Positions 1 through 9,635 of a stretch of 20,850 bases of DNA are shown here, piece by piece. Under the pieces are notes generated by a model. That model was not told the origin of the DNA. It saw nothing but the letters and a program-made list of their open reading frames with translations, and searched no databases. The translations under genes were made by a program, and so were the position numbers. The DNA comes from Acanthaster planci (taxonomy: Eukaryota; Echinodermata; Asteroidea; Valvatida; Acanthasteridae). Every line of letters begins with the position of its first letter. The first letter of the stretch is position 1. The stretch spans positions 3,120,006 to 3,140,855 of the forward strand of contig NW_019091364.1 of NCBI RefSeq assembly GCF_001949145.1, in the 5' to 3' direction.

Positions 1-105
1 CAGTAAAAAAAAACGCGTCCCAAAATATTTTCAAACCTCATTCCAGTCGATTATGGAGTCGGTCCCAGGTTTTGGCAAAATGTGAATGATCGGACAACTT
101 CTCAC
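1..105 (-). other. Paralog A intron 5, partial
   Basis: Begins with GTGAGA at 105 and runs off the left edge. An open frame continues across the donor to 31, but comparison with paralog B says it is intronic. Confidence 0.6.
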
Positions 106-386
106 CTCTCTGCGCTCGCGGGCAAACTCGGACGTGCAATTTTTGTTCAGGTCGTCCACCGTCAGGTGGAGGGTCACGGTTCCCTGTCCCTCTTTAGCCA
201 TTAAGATGAAGTCATAAGATGCCGCGTTGGGGTTGGGCGTGCTGGCAGAGATATAAGCCACTGTGCACCCTTGGCTTCCATTCAGACTCAGGGTCAAGCC
301 TTTGCTGGTATAAGCATACTGAAAGTTTTGCTTCTCGTTGCGATCGAGGAAACCGTTAGCTGTTCCGTTTTGGAGCTCAGTTGGCT
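106..386 (-). CDS. Paralog A exon 5: PPC-like beta-sandwich, first part
   Basis: Encodes residues 382-475 (partial domain). The acceptor chosen is TTCTTTATTCAACAG (AG 388-387), which gives C-D-Q-P-T-E, aligning with C-N-D-P-T-P in paralog B; another AG further upstream is also in frame but adds residues absent from B. Shared landmarks are G-L-T-L, Y-I-S-A-S-T-P-N-P-N, Y-D-F and G-Q-G-T-V. Two Cys (in Q-G-C-T-V and K-N-C-T-S) are absent from B. It ends R471-E-R-R474-E, again an R-x-R-R convertase-type site, at donor GTGAGA from 105. Confidence 0.78.
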
Positions 387-811
387 CTGTTGAATAAAGA
401 ACCAAGTAATATTGGTATCTATCTACACTGACTGATCCAGGAGGACTGTGTGCACCAATACTCCCTTCAAAAAAAGTAAAAAGTGTTCTTGAAATACAAT
501 GACAGAAAGACAATATTGTTCGTGTGCAAAAAAACTACGGTTTTAAATTTCGAAGCTAAGTATCTATAATTTTGACATTTTGGGGGTAATGTTGTTATAA
601 TGCGACAGTTTTTACTGTATACAGATTCAAAAGCAGCAAATCCTTATACATGTAGTTTAATATTACATGGGCTAAAATCGTGTTCTCATCATGTTATTCT
701 TGTAAATGTAACAATTGAGGATCAATGTAAATGACAGCAACTTAGGATGTAATTTGGTTTCAAGAAATTAGAATTATTAATTGAGTTTTACAACTGGCAA
801 TGATTACTCAC
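387..811 (-). other. Paralog A intron 4
   Basis: 425 bp, AT-rich, GTGAGT to ACAG. No repeat or RNA gene recognised. The paralog B counterpart is 904 bp because it carries a dispersed repeat. Confidence 0.7.
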
Positions 812-1381
812 GATCACAAGTGGTGTATTCCAGAGCTGCAGCAATATTGACAATGGCGTCGAAGTCGTTGACGTGGTAAACGTAAGTGTCGTTTGGTTCG
901 TTGGCAATGGCGTTAAGCTCCAACCCTTTTACCGAGGACGTTACCCCGATGGCAAAGATCACAATGCCCATATCTCGCGCCCTCTCCGCTGGCTCCGTAA
1001 CGTTGTCCTGCGATTTGCCGTCAGTCACGACCACGGCTACGCGGGGGAAACCCCGACTCGGCGGGCGGGCACCGTTTTCCAGTAGGAAGCTCGTGTTACT
1101 CATTACATTTAGTGCTGCGCCAGTGTGTGTCCACCCAGCTCGGTAGGTTATGTTTCCAGCAGCCCGCTTGAGCTGGGCTTTTTCAGTGTTGTCCTTTAAG
1201 TGGAACTCAATGTGAGGTAAAGTGGAGTACTGGATGACGCCCACGCGGGTCTTATCGGGACCGATGTCAAAGAAGTCGATCATGGTGAGCACGAAATTCT
1301 TGGTTGTGTTGAAGTCTACGCTGCCCACGCTTCCAGATCCATCCAAAACGAAAAGCAGATCAAGACCACGTGCATTGCATC
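812..1381 (-). CDS. Paralog A exon 4: von Willebrand factor A domain
   Basis: Encodes residues 192-381, a complete vWA domain with phase 1 ends. Opening Cys193 and closing Cys (T-T-C-D) flank it. The metal site is intact: D205-G-S207-G-S209, T276 in G-W-T-H-T and D312 in V-V-V-T-D-G. It contains several N-x-S/T sequons (N-I-T, N-T-S, N-V-T, N-D-T), consistent with a secreted glycoprotein. Acceptor CTCCAG (AG 1383-1382); donor GTGAGT from 811. Closest visible relative is the paralog B vWA exon. Confidence 0.92.
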
Positions 1382-2800
1382 CTGGAGACAGTGAGTATCA
1401 AATACATAATTCGTAAATACCCGAAACAGCTCGAGTATTCTGATCGATCCAGAGAAGGTGTGTTTGTATTATCATAGAATATTGCCAAAAAGTGTATAAA
1501 AACCATTCATAAATACCAAAGACAGTTTTCACATTCCTTGTGATCAATCGCAGCAGAATCACTTCTGAAATATTGTCTTATTACACGTTATACAAAATGG
1601 ACGCGGAACACGCGAAATCTGAGACAAACCTCGACACATAAAATTTCATAGGGTTGTCTGAAAACGGCGATCAATCAACTGGTTGAGAGCCCAGTCATCT
1701 GCTAGCAAAAAATCTGACGCCTAAACATTAATATTATGTGAATATATTCCTAATTCCATACTGTGTTCCATCGGTATTTGGTATGTTATGACATCAAAAT
1801 GAGTCCCAAATTATTTTACAGTGCAGTGTCTCGTGAAGTTCGTTACTACCTTGACGCAATACGCACCACAGGGACGCCAGTCTTGATAGGAAAGACGCCA
1901 TATTTCAGCACACTGTACTCTTATCCGGTCTCAAATAAGTATCTGTTGAGTTAGTGGCTTTCAACTTCGCAAGCGAGCAAGATTGTTCCTTGCAATGTGC
2001 CTCTCAACATTGGGGTTATCTCCGGTTTTCTTGGCATGGAAAGAATCAGAATATTTCTATTCCTCCATACCCCTGAGGATGGCATGCCAGTCCGTAACAG
2101 GTTGCTCCCCAGCTAATACTGTCGTAAGCGGTACCATTTGCACCACCAGGCTGAGAGACGCAAGCAGGGGCCATGTGACTTGCTCAAGGCCACAACATAT
2201 CGTACTTCGGCTCAGCCCATTATCGTCCCCGTGCGCCGATCTGGTTTTCAGTGTACTGGTATAAGACCAGCCATCAAGGGCACTAGTAAGCGAATCCAAC
2301 ACCTGGTCAAAGAGCAGTCGAATAGTCAAGACGGACAAACAGCTTGGTTGGTGTGTCAGTACTTTTCATTACTTTGAAAACTTCCATCTGAGCAGAGGAC
2401 TACGTCATCGGGTACAGCACCGATACGATTGATTCCAGAGGTTGTAAGTGCACATCCAAGCGAAAGGAAATCGTCTGTTGTATTTAACACACATTTCAAA
2501 CATGAGCCTCTCAGAACGATGAGCTAAAGAATGGAGGACAAACGGGACTCAATTCTTTTAATTAAAGGTGAGTCCTATGATTTGCAGATGAGTTGCAAGT
2601 CTAGCACTGTGACAGTCGTAAATAAGCCACATTGCCCAAGTTTAAGTAAACCCCTTAACCTTGTCACAGTTGTTTTTCTTTTTCTTTGCTTTATTTTTTT
2701 TTATGAGGAATGAACTCCTCTTGGAGCATAAATGGCCCTCCGAATCTTGCCATTCAGATAGTCGTATCTATATTCATAAAGTCAGTTATCTCTTATTTAC
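1382..2800 (-). other. Paralog A intron 3
   Basis: 1419 bp between exon 3 and the vWA exon. It contains a possible SINE-like stretch near 2150-2200 (GTGACTTGCTCAAGGCCACA resembles a conserved SINE core) and T-rich tracts near 2667-2700. No exon with conserved counterpart seen. Confidence 0.6.
2150..2200 (+). repeat. Possible SINE-core-like fragment
   Basis: The motif around 2171-2197 (GTGACTTGCTCAAGGCCACA) is close to the G-T-x-ACTTGC-C-AAGG-TCACA core known from MIR/CORE-type SINEs. Only this short similarity is visible; no tRNA-like head or tail was found. Confidence 0.25.
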
Positions 2801-2903
2801 CAGTTTGTTCCAGTGTCGTGACTTTGAGAATAAAGGTCTCTGCTGTTACCGTTGGTAGTGCGTGGTACTCCCGGAACCAATTGTCAGCTTGAGCCTCCAA
2901 AGC
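2801..2903 (-). CDS. Paralog A exon 3: short C-terminal part of lysozyme-like domain
   Basis: 103 nt, acceptor GGGGCAG (AG 2905-2904) and donor GTAAAT (2800-2795). Encodes residues 158-191, including D-N-W-F-R-E-Y-H, T-V-T-A-E-T-F-I-L-K-V and T-L-E. It was found by searching for a counterpart to B exon 3; length, phases (0 in, 1 out) and the W, Y-H, T-V, F-I, K-V, L-E positions all agree while other residues have diverged. The polypyrimidine tract at its acceptor is weak. It is too short to stand out as an open frame on its own. Confidence 0.7.
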
Positions 2904-3378
2904 CTGCCCCAAATGAGCAAATGCCATAATGTTTCATTCTTTCAAATCATCAGCGTTATGTTCGCTGCTCTCGTATAACACAGGTTGTGGAAAACGTTTC
3001 ATAATACCGGGGAACCGAGAGACTTTATCACTGAAAGCCCATTGAAAGCCTGTAGGTAAAGGGGTCCCAGATATGGAAAGGAGGTATGGCATTGCACGCT
3101 GTGATTGGAACGAAGCAGGCTCTATAAAAATATCATATCTAACAGTAATGACTTTGAACCGGTAAAGGAATAGGCCCTTTAAGGTTTAGTCTGACAAAAA
3201 TTTGAATGCTCCTTTCGGGAGGAGAGGATTAGGGGGACAATTGGAGGGGGTGGGTTAAAGGGGCACAGTGAATATTATAAAGGCATAATTGTTTTTCATA
3301 CATAACCTTTTTCAAACTGGCGACAAATTTTTAAAAAAGCCCGTTCAACAAATTGCTCTGAGGATTTTGTGCACTTAC
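2904..3378 (-). other. Paralog A intron 2
   Basis: 475 bp, GTAAGT to GCAG. A purine/G-rich run lies at about 3215-3260. Nothing else recognised. Confidence 0.65.
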
Positions 3379-3827
3379 CAGTGGGATGACGTTATTTAGG
3401 TTGTGAAAGAACAACCGGGCAGCGAGAGCCGAATACAGTGGTTTCCGACAATCTTCCCAAGAAGCACGGCTCCAGCGGATGCAAAAGAGCCTCTCAATGT
3501 CATCAAAGATAGAGAGGTGGACTAGCTCGTTCACCATCCGCGTAGTGGCGTCAAAGACAGCTTCGTCCACTCGCCATATTCCTCCGTGGTAGGTCGGGTC
3601 GGAGTAGGTGTGAGCTGCCGTGCCATCCTCGGTTTCCACCCAGGCAATACGCCGCAGGAAGCGGTTGTTTGCCCGGAGGTCTTCGTTGACCTCTGCCAAC
3701 CGGTTCAACTTCGTAATGGTGGCTTCTACGACGGTGGTATTAAACTTGTTGGCCACGACGGTCAAGTCGATTCCCACGCCTCGAATCGGGGGCAGGAAAG
3801 CGACAAGCAAAATTGCTGTGGGGAGCA
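3379..3827 (-). CDS. Paralog A exon 2: signal peptide end and lysozyme-like domain
   Basis: Encodes residues 8-157. Same landmarks as paralog B: R66-R-I-A-W-V-E72, D-G-T, Y87-H-G-G-I-W-R-V-D95, and W-E-D-C-R-K-P-L-Y-S-A-L-A-A-R-L near the end. E72 is the equivalent of the candidate catalytic Glu. It differs from B and C in the segment after the signal peptide (V-A-N-K-F-N against P-E-S-F-G) and carries an extra Cys in L-F-C-I-R-W. Acceptor AG 3829-3828; donor GTAAGT from 3378. The open frame continues past both splice sites, so a longer ORF drawn here would be misleading. Confidence 0.8.
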
Positions 3828-5807
3828 CTGATCGAAAAAGGAGCAAGTTTCTATGCTGTTTATAGACTCGACTCAAATGAGCAAGTTCGACATTTGAAAA
3901 AGAGTCAGTGTTTGGGAACAAAATACGCGCGTGAGTACAGGCGTATGACTGCTGTGATAGGGCAGACAATCGCGCCCGCGTGCTGCTGTTCCCTAATGAC
4001 CTCGGACACGCACTTCACCTTGGGCAAGTGCTTTCAGAATACCGAGTTGGAAACAGAGAAAAAGAACAAAAAAACTTAATTTGTCAGATTAACCCACCGA
4101 TGATAAAAAAACTACACCTCCACTCGCAGTCTATAGCTGCTAGCTTGCACATTCAATGCTCGTAACCTTTTAACCCACCGGAGCATGCAGTGTGCGCTGC
4201 GCGTGGTAGCGTAAAGGGGAGGAAGTGTACATGCAAAAGACGACATTGACTCGAGGCCGGACCGTAATCGATGGCCATTGATTGGTGGCTTCTTTTTGTA
4301 AACAAAGCCAGCAAACTCCTGTACACTCTAAGTTGTGACTTGGAAATTTCGGTTGAAAGCTCGGCCAGTACGGACACACATGTGATTTTTCTACCTTAGA
4401 AAGTCGGAACATTCTCCTTGTGCTTTTTAAAATTGATTTATGTATTCATTGTGGGATATTTCCGTTTCCTTCAGTGATTTGTGGCTCATGGGATACACAA
4501 CATATTTCTGTAGTAAATGTTCGTTTAAAAGCCGGAGAATCATAAAATTGTATTAAATATACGCCTTCGGTTTATCAGAAATAAACGTCTGAGTGTCAAG
4601 ATTAAGCGCATTCTTTAGAAATCACTTAAATTGAACAAAATCGTTTTAAATTCACCACTGCAATGGATCTGTGAATCCAGAAATAAATTGGGTTGCTTCA
4701 AATCACGTTGTGTCAGAAATATATTGGAAGTGGGGGAATTCCAGCCCAGTTCTTTTTAAGTGAATATAGGCCTACTGCAGTGAAGGTGATAGGCTAAAAA
4801 AAAAATGGGAATTCCACATTTCTCAATATGTTAGGAAATACGAGGAAATGGAAAACTCCCAGGGACAAATGGCCTCTTTGAGTCCCAAAACTACTCAAAC
4901 AGTTCAGTCTGTGTTTATCTTTCACCTTTGGTTCTCCAGAAAGGCTCGTAACTGATCATGTGACTTTGAACCCATTGTGAGCTATCAAAGCGCACACGGT
5001 TAGGCTGCTGATAAACCCAATAACATGATACCTGCGCATGACCTTCTTGCTTGGCATAAACTAAAGGCTATTAGGAACACGGATTCAGGACGTTAAAAAC
5101 TCCATGAATCAAGATTTTTAACAGCATTCCTGAAATCTCAGTTTTTGTGGGTGAATATCACTAGTACCAACGAAAGGCGACCTTTGATGACAGGCATGGA
5201 CCAAATTAGTCATAATATGTAACTGAATAACCTAATAAGCTCAGAGAACAGTAAATGTTTGTTTATGAGACGTCTATCTCAGTACTTTGTTTTCTGCTTT
5301 GTGTCAGTTTTACCTCATGGGGGGGTGTAACCCATGTATTGACCTTTTCTACACAAATACTCGGAAAGCAATGCCTCTAACCCCCCTCCTCTCCCCCTGT
5401 CCCTTCCGTTATCTTTCTCTACGTCATATTCTTTTTCTGTTTTCCGATTTTTCAGTTTTGGGAAGTGTGTTATTCCAGATCCGTCAGATTTAGAACTGAA
5501 TTACTGAAGAATGAGATACGTGGTGTCTCTCCACCTACTGCGTTCTCCATGAATGCTGGTTGGTTTTTCCAATTTGTCCAGTTTTGTGCTCAAGACTTAT
5601 AGACAGCGTTCAGATCGTAAGATACATCAGGTGTTTTGGCTAGCCAAGTTGATATGGCGCAGATAAGGTGTTGTATGTTCAAATTTCGTTCAGGTCGCCT
5701 TCTTTGTGCATATGAATCATTATTCTCTCAAGAATTGACAGCCGGCCTGAGCTAATTTACATCAGATTGACATGGGTTGCTTTCAGTGTCTACTCGGAGC
5801 CACTTAC
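3828..5807 (-). other. Paralog A intron 1, homologous in its upstream half to paralog B intron 1
   Basis: 1980 bp. About 4840-5807 aligns by eye with 14765-16433: shared landmarks include GGTTAGGCTGCTGATAAA (near 5000 and 14955), GTAACCCATGTA (near 5328 and 15335) and GGCGCAGATAAGGTGTTG (5656 and 15903). The part nearest exon 2 (about 3830-4800) shows no clear counterpart in B. Confidence 0.65.
5638..5698 (+). repeat. tRNA-like (Pol III box A/B) fragment, copy in paralog A intron 1
   Basis: TAGCCAAGTTG at 5641-5651 resembles a tRNA A box and TGTTCAAATTTC at 5676-5687 resembles a B box. The same block occurs in B intron 1 at 15888-15935. Spacing is tRNA-like but stems do not close well, so this is a relic such as a tRNA-derived SINE head rather than a tRNA gene. 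Confidence 0.35.
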
Positions 5808-5829
5808 CTCCAATAGCCTTCCTTTCCAT
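5808..5829 (-). CDS. Paralog A exon 1 (start codon, first half of signal peptide)
   Basis: Reads M-E-R-K-A-I-G plus one base, then the donor GTAAGT (5807-5802). Joined in phase 1 to exon 2 it yields MERKAIGVLPTAILLVAFLP, a convincing signal-peptide start. The same arrangement in paralog B (16455-16434) is independent support. The reading frame upstream of this ATG stays open briefly, so a longer N-terminus cannot be excluded, but it would place the hydrophobic core further from the end. Confidence 0.68.
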
Positions 5830-6090
5830 TTCAAGAATCGAATCTGTGTGTAGCTGCAAAACTACACATGCCTGTCTCCGACAGAATCCAAGCGCGGAAA
5901 GATTCAGAACAATAACCAGGGCCAAAGACGGAAGTGATAGAGGGGAAAAATAACGCTGACTTAGCCCTTTTGAAAAGGTAAAGCGTGCCTCTCTCACCTC
6001 CTGTTTTCTGACTATGCTCAAAAGCGCTAGGAAAAAAAATTTGGCATTGTTTGCTTGAAGGGAACCACACGGAACGGTTGCACGCTGATT
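5830..6090 (-). promoter_or_regulatory. Conserved 5' flank / likely promoter and 5' UTR of paralog A
   Basis: Sequence upstream of the A start codon aligns with the B upstream region 16456-16690, including CTCCGACAGAATCCAAGCGC (about 5876-5895 and 16505-16524), an A-run after AGG, and GGAACCACACGG against GGAAACCACATAGG. Conservation beyond the coding exon suggests 5' UTR and promoter, but no TATA box or defined start site could be identified. Confidence 0.4.
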
Positions 6091-6446
6091 TTTTTCCTGC
6101 TCCTGAGTGCAATACTCATTGTATAGGGGCACATACATAGCACAAATAAGTTTTAGTCCATTGTTGATCTGCATTCCATCGTTTTTTGATAAGGAGTCTT
6201 ATGTTTCATTTTGTGGTGATAGCATGCATTTTCCAACCCCACTGTTTTCATCAGAGAAGATTCTGCAATTTATGTCTTGATCTCACAAAATGAGGCATAA
6301 GTAATGTTTTCTAACATCTTTATATTTCATGTCCATTATTTCTAAAGCGTGGTCCAGAGCTCAGGAAGTACTATGCACTAAGCAGAAAGGATTACGACGT
6401 AATACGGATAGGTCGTCAGCTTCTGGTGTGTTGCTGTTTTACAAAA

Positions 6447-6448
<2 letters not shown>

Positions 6449-6491
<43 letters not shown>
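6449..6491 (+). repeat. (CAA)n microsatellite
   Basis: About 14 tandem CAA units after a short A run. It appears as poly-threonine in one frame, which is an artefact of the repeat. Confidence 0.95.
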
Positions 6492-7856
6492 GAATGAAAA
6501 TACTGCATAATTGTTCATTGTTTACAAATTAAATGTTGGATCTGCGTACATTTATATCATACTTGGAATTTTTTTCGCATTTTACACTCAATATGACTTT
6601 ATCAATGCTTGTTTTCATTTTTAGATTACAGTACAGGTGCCTGCACCGAGAAGAGCGGCTTCTAGGTTTTAAACCTGCGCTGTAAAGAGGTTGGACTGAT
6701 ATTTTTCCCATTGTTGTTGTAAATATCAGCTTCTCAACCTTGGACAAATTTTCTCCAATATCAGTGTTTGACCAACAGTAATGAAAATTGAGCGACATTG
6801 TGGTAACTTTAACCAGGGTTGGGCATTTTCTTTTACAGTTTGAAGCTTTCCTGGTTTGTCAAGTTGATCCAAATTTGTGAATCGTCTTGTAAAAATGTAC
6901 AGGACAGCAGAAGTGTTTTTGCATTCATTGATCATTTATGAGGGAATGTTTTACCAAATATCCAGCGATACAAGACCTAGAGATTACCTGCAAAGAATCT
7001 TTATCATGCTAATTTTTTTCTTTCTAAGTTTAACCATTTTAAAATTAAAATAATCTGAGTATTTCTCTTACACGCATTACAACTAAGTTAAATTTAACAC
7101 TTATGCGGTACCCACAAACTCTCAATAAAAAAGTATATAGCCGCTGTCATACGCAGTGCAAGAAGCATTTTGAGAACACATGTTTAAACGTAAAACATTT
7201 AAGTAATGTTCGCATGAATTTACCTCATTTTTGGTTCAACTGAATGTAATAATCAGTGTTTAGAAAGAAAGAATGTTTAAGATATATTTTTATAATTATT
7301 GGATTGTTGAATGTGTATATTGTGTTGCTGCAAATAATCATAAATGATAATAACACCACGCAGAAGCATAAGCTCCAAAATGAAACTAAAGATCTCTAAA
7401 GATAAATTGAAAACCTATAAAACTTGAAGTTTTACATCAGACTGCGCAATAAGTGCATGGTACGGATTGTGAAAAAATGGTGCATGAGCAGAATTGTTGC
7501 TTCTTTCCATTGCAATGACAATCTGGTCTTTTTTAGTTTGTTTTTTCAAAATTTCAAAGCGAAGTGGCTGGTTCTGAAAAAAAAAGCGTAACTACTCCCA
7601 TGTGAACTTTATGTCAAAACATTATTGAATGCAGGACAGAGATGATCAAAACGAGAGAAAAGTAGGATCTTTTTTAACACTTGTTAACTCTTAACCCGGC
7701 CGGACTTCCACACAGAAAAAGCTCTCACAGTAGAGAAAGATTACGTATACTGTATCCTAGATGCTAGAACTTTAGAATTAGAACTGCTCAATTATAACAA
7801 TGATTTTCATCATGGCAATGATCAGTATTCATACATTTGCAGTTACAAATAAGTGG

Positions 7857-7862
7857 TTTAAT
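7857..7862 (-). terminator. Candidate polyadenylation signal of paralog B
   Basis: ATTAAA on the minus strand, 72 bases past the end of the stop codon of paralog B. It is the common variant of AATAAA and the position is suitable, but such hexamers are frequent in AT-rich DNA. Confidence 0.35.
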
Positions 7863-7933
7863 GTAGCTCTGTGTAGTCATTCTAAGATTCAATCATATCA
7901 AATGTGGCGGATGTTAATTTTGAGGCTCATTGT

Positions 7934-8188
7934 TTAGAAGAGGACTGATTTCAATAACTGAGTTGTAAAGAGAGCTGTCAGACCGACGGCTAAGTAAGCC
8001 GCAGCCTTTGTCCCAGACTCTTTTGTGGTGGCCATGTTTCTGGTCATTGTTATAGATGTCGTGACAGGCTCAGTGACATCACCTTCTGTAACCCTCAGCA
8101 CAAAGTTGTTGGTCTCCTGCAGGCCCTCTATGGTCATATAGACTGTGCCAATTGGGGAGCCATCGTCAGTGTCGTTCTGTCCTGGTGC
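7934..8188 (-). CDS. Paralog B exon 6: end of PPC-like domain, Thr-rich linker, hydrophobic C-terminal tail, stop
   Basis: Encodes residues 488-571 and a TAA stop. It opens with an acidic N-D-T-D-D-G loop, then G-T-V-Y-M-T-I-E-G-L and N-N-F-V-L-R-V, the likely last strands of the sandwich begun in exon 5. A Thr/Ser-rich stretch (about 526-546) follows, then E-S-G-T and a hydrophobic segment (548-571) that ends the protein without a basic cytoplasmic tail. Small residues followed by a terminal hydrophobic run fit a GPI-attachment signal; a tail-type transmembrane helix is the alternative. Acceptor AG at 8190-8189, preceded by a pyrimidine-rich tract. The open frame extends further upstream, but that part is intron by comparison of phases. 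Confidence 0.78.
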   Translation of the reverse strand, partial: APGQNDTDDGSPIGTVYMTIEGLQETNNFVLRVTEGDVTEPVTTSITMTRNMATTKESGTKAAAYLAVGLTALFTTQLLKSVLF

Positions 8189-8432
8189 CTTTGATTCAGA
8201 AAAGACAGATTGTGAGAACAACAGAAATGGAAACTTGATCTCGTGGAGATACGTTTTGCGCAGGGTATCAGAAAAGCTCTTCACTTAAAAAGGACAACTT
8301 AAAACCTATATTAAATATAATGTAAATATTGTCATGTTATTAGGCAAAGTATTCTATGCAGTCTCCACAGTCAAGGTAGTTGCCTACATCGTAATCGAAG
8401 CATAAACGTCAAACATCCACATTTAAGCTCAC
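8189..8432 (-). other. Paralog B intron 5
   Basis: 244 bp, GTGAGC to AAAG, with pyrimidine-rich sequence before the acceptor. It separates the two halves of the PPC-like domain. Confidence 0.7.
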
Positions 8433-8731
8433 CTGCCGCCGCATTCGGTCGCCTCCGCCACCCGTCTCGATGGAGAGGTTGCCCTGATTCACAAATTCCT
8501 CGGGACCGATGTAGACTTCCACCTTACCCTGCCCCGCCGTTGCCTTCAGAAGGTAGTCGTAAAATGCCTTGTTGGGGTTAGGCGTGGTGGTGGAAATATA
8601 CATGGCCACGTTGCCCTGATCAGCTTCAATGACGAGGGTAACTCCTTCATTGGAAACGGCCTGCTGTAGGTACTGCGTGTCCCCCTGGACGAGAGTGTTC
8701 ATGACCACCGGTCCACGGATAGGGGTAGGAT
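8433..8731 (-). CDS. Paralog B exon 5: PPC-like beta-sandwich, first part, ending in R-x-R-R site
   Basis: Encodes residues 388-487. The pattern Q-G-D-T-Q-Y, G-V-T-L-V-I-E, Q-G-N-V-A-M-Y-I-S, P-N-P-N, Y-D-Y and G-K-V-E-V-Y-I is that of bacterial-type pre-peptidase C-terminal (PPC) domains, where a strand ending in D/A-x-Y is followed by a P-x-P and Y-D loop. This assignment is by pattern only. The exon closes with a Gly-rich stretch and R483-M-R-R486 before Q487, matching the furin consensus R-x-(K/R)-R. Acceptor AG at 8733-8732 and donor GTGAGC from 8432; phase 1 in, phase 0 out. Paralog A aligns through P-N-P-N and Y-D. Confidence 0.82.
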
Positions 8732-9635
8732 CTGTTCATTCCAAAGATAGTTTCAATCAAATGTCAAAGATCCAAAGCAGGTATAACCAAGAAAATGAGA
8801 GACAATGAAAAGATTTTGATAACGTCTAAGGGAGAAAAGGGGAAAGAAAATAGGACTTGGAGAAGTCGAATACGTCGATGCGAAATCAGAGATCCCATAA
8901 CATGATCTGTATAATCGAACATATTTTTGCATCTTTGTTCTCCTCATGAACTATCAGAAATCATGTCCTCAAGTAATAATTTTATTAAGAAGCGACCTTT
9001 AAAATCATAGGCGCAAATCCCAGAGGGATGGGGGAATATACCCCCCCACACTTATTGAGGTGGGGGTGGGCTACTGAACCCTCTCCAACCTTTTGTGTTG
9101 AACAGTGAAACATACGAGCGTTTCACAATAGGGTGCCTCCAAGAGTTTGCAACGCGTTGGTCATTCACAATGAACCAAATTCCATCGACTATTGGGAATC
9201 GCCCGTATAAAAATCGTGAAGATTGTTTTGAACTTCCCAACGACTAAAATGTTTGCATTCACACTAAAAAAGGGAAAACGGTTTTTCACAGCCATGTACA
9301 TCTTTATCACGCACATTTCCCCTATGTATAATTATGGTACCATCCCACCCTTCCCGCTTTTCAAATTTTCGTGACTGGTAAACCATTCCAACTTTTACCC
9401 ATCCCCCTAATTTCACGCACAGATTTACACCAATGTTTAAAACATCCCCCATATTTTGGACGTATTTCATAAATAATTAAAATTGTTGGTTATTTCAGGT
9501 TCGAGTCACAATGTGATCTCATTAGCTGACGATAAAACTGCCATTTTCGGAAGTGACAAACCAATGAAGACAGCAAAGTTGAAGAAAGCAATATTCAAAG
9601 TACCCTTAGAAATGGTCAAAATAGCGTAGGCTCAC
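8732..9635 (-). other. Paralog B intron 4, carrying a dispersed repeat
   Basis: 904 bp, against 425 bp in paralog A. The excess is about the size of the dispersed repeat at roughly 9010-9470, which is the simplest explanation for the length difference. Confidence 0.65.
9010..9470 (-). repeat. Dispersed repeat, copy 1 (in paralog B intron 4)
   Basis: Read on the minus strand it contains, in order, AAATCTGTGCGTG, GGAAGGGTGGG after AATTTGAAAAGCGGG, a GTTGGGAAG block after TTTTAGTC, and TAGCCCACCCCCACCTCA before a C-rich segment. The same order appears on the plus strand at about 14225-14665, and part of it at 20640-20815. Ends are approximate; no coding capacity, clear terminal inverted repeat or target-site duplication was seen. 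It is probably a non-autonomous transposable element. Confidence 0.65.

Larger units (their letters stand above)
106..5829 (-). other. Paralog A gene, exons 1-5, last exon outside the window
   Basis: Coding exons on the minus strand are 5829-5808, 3827-3379, 2903-2801, 1381-812 and 386-106 (22, 449, 103, 570 and 281 nt, total 1425 nt, 475 codons, no stop). Intron phases match paralog B at every junction, and exon 3 has exactly the same length. Order: signal peptide, lysozyme-like, vWA, PPC-like first part. Paralog B's intron 5 is only 244 bp, so A's terminal exon with stop should lie just left of position 1. A and B are clearly homologous but well diverged, so this is an old tandem duplication rather than an assembly artefact. 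Confidence 0.75.
5830..7933. other. Intergenic region between paralog B end and paralog A start
   Basis: 2.1 kb, very AT-rich, no convincing coding sequence. It holds the A 5' flank, a (CAA)n microsatellite at 6449-6491 and a candidate B polyadenylation signal at 7857-7862. The short open frames here lack domain signal. Confidence 0.6.

Noticed and set aside
6329-6532. Plus-strand open frame with a poly-threonine run.
   Set aside because: The run is the (CAA)n microsatellite translated; nothing else supports a gene.
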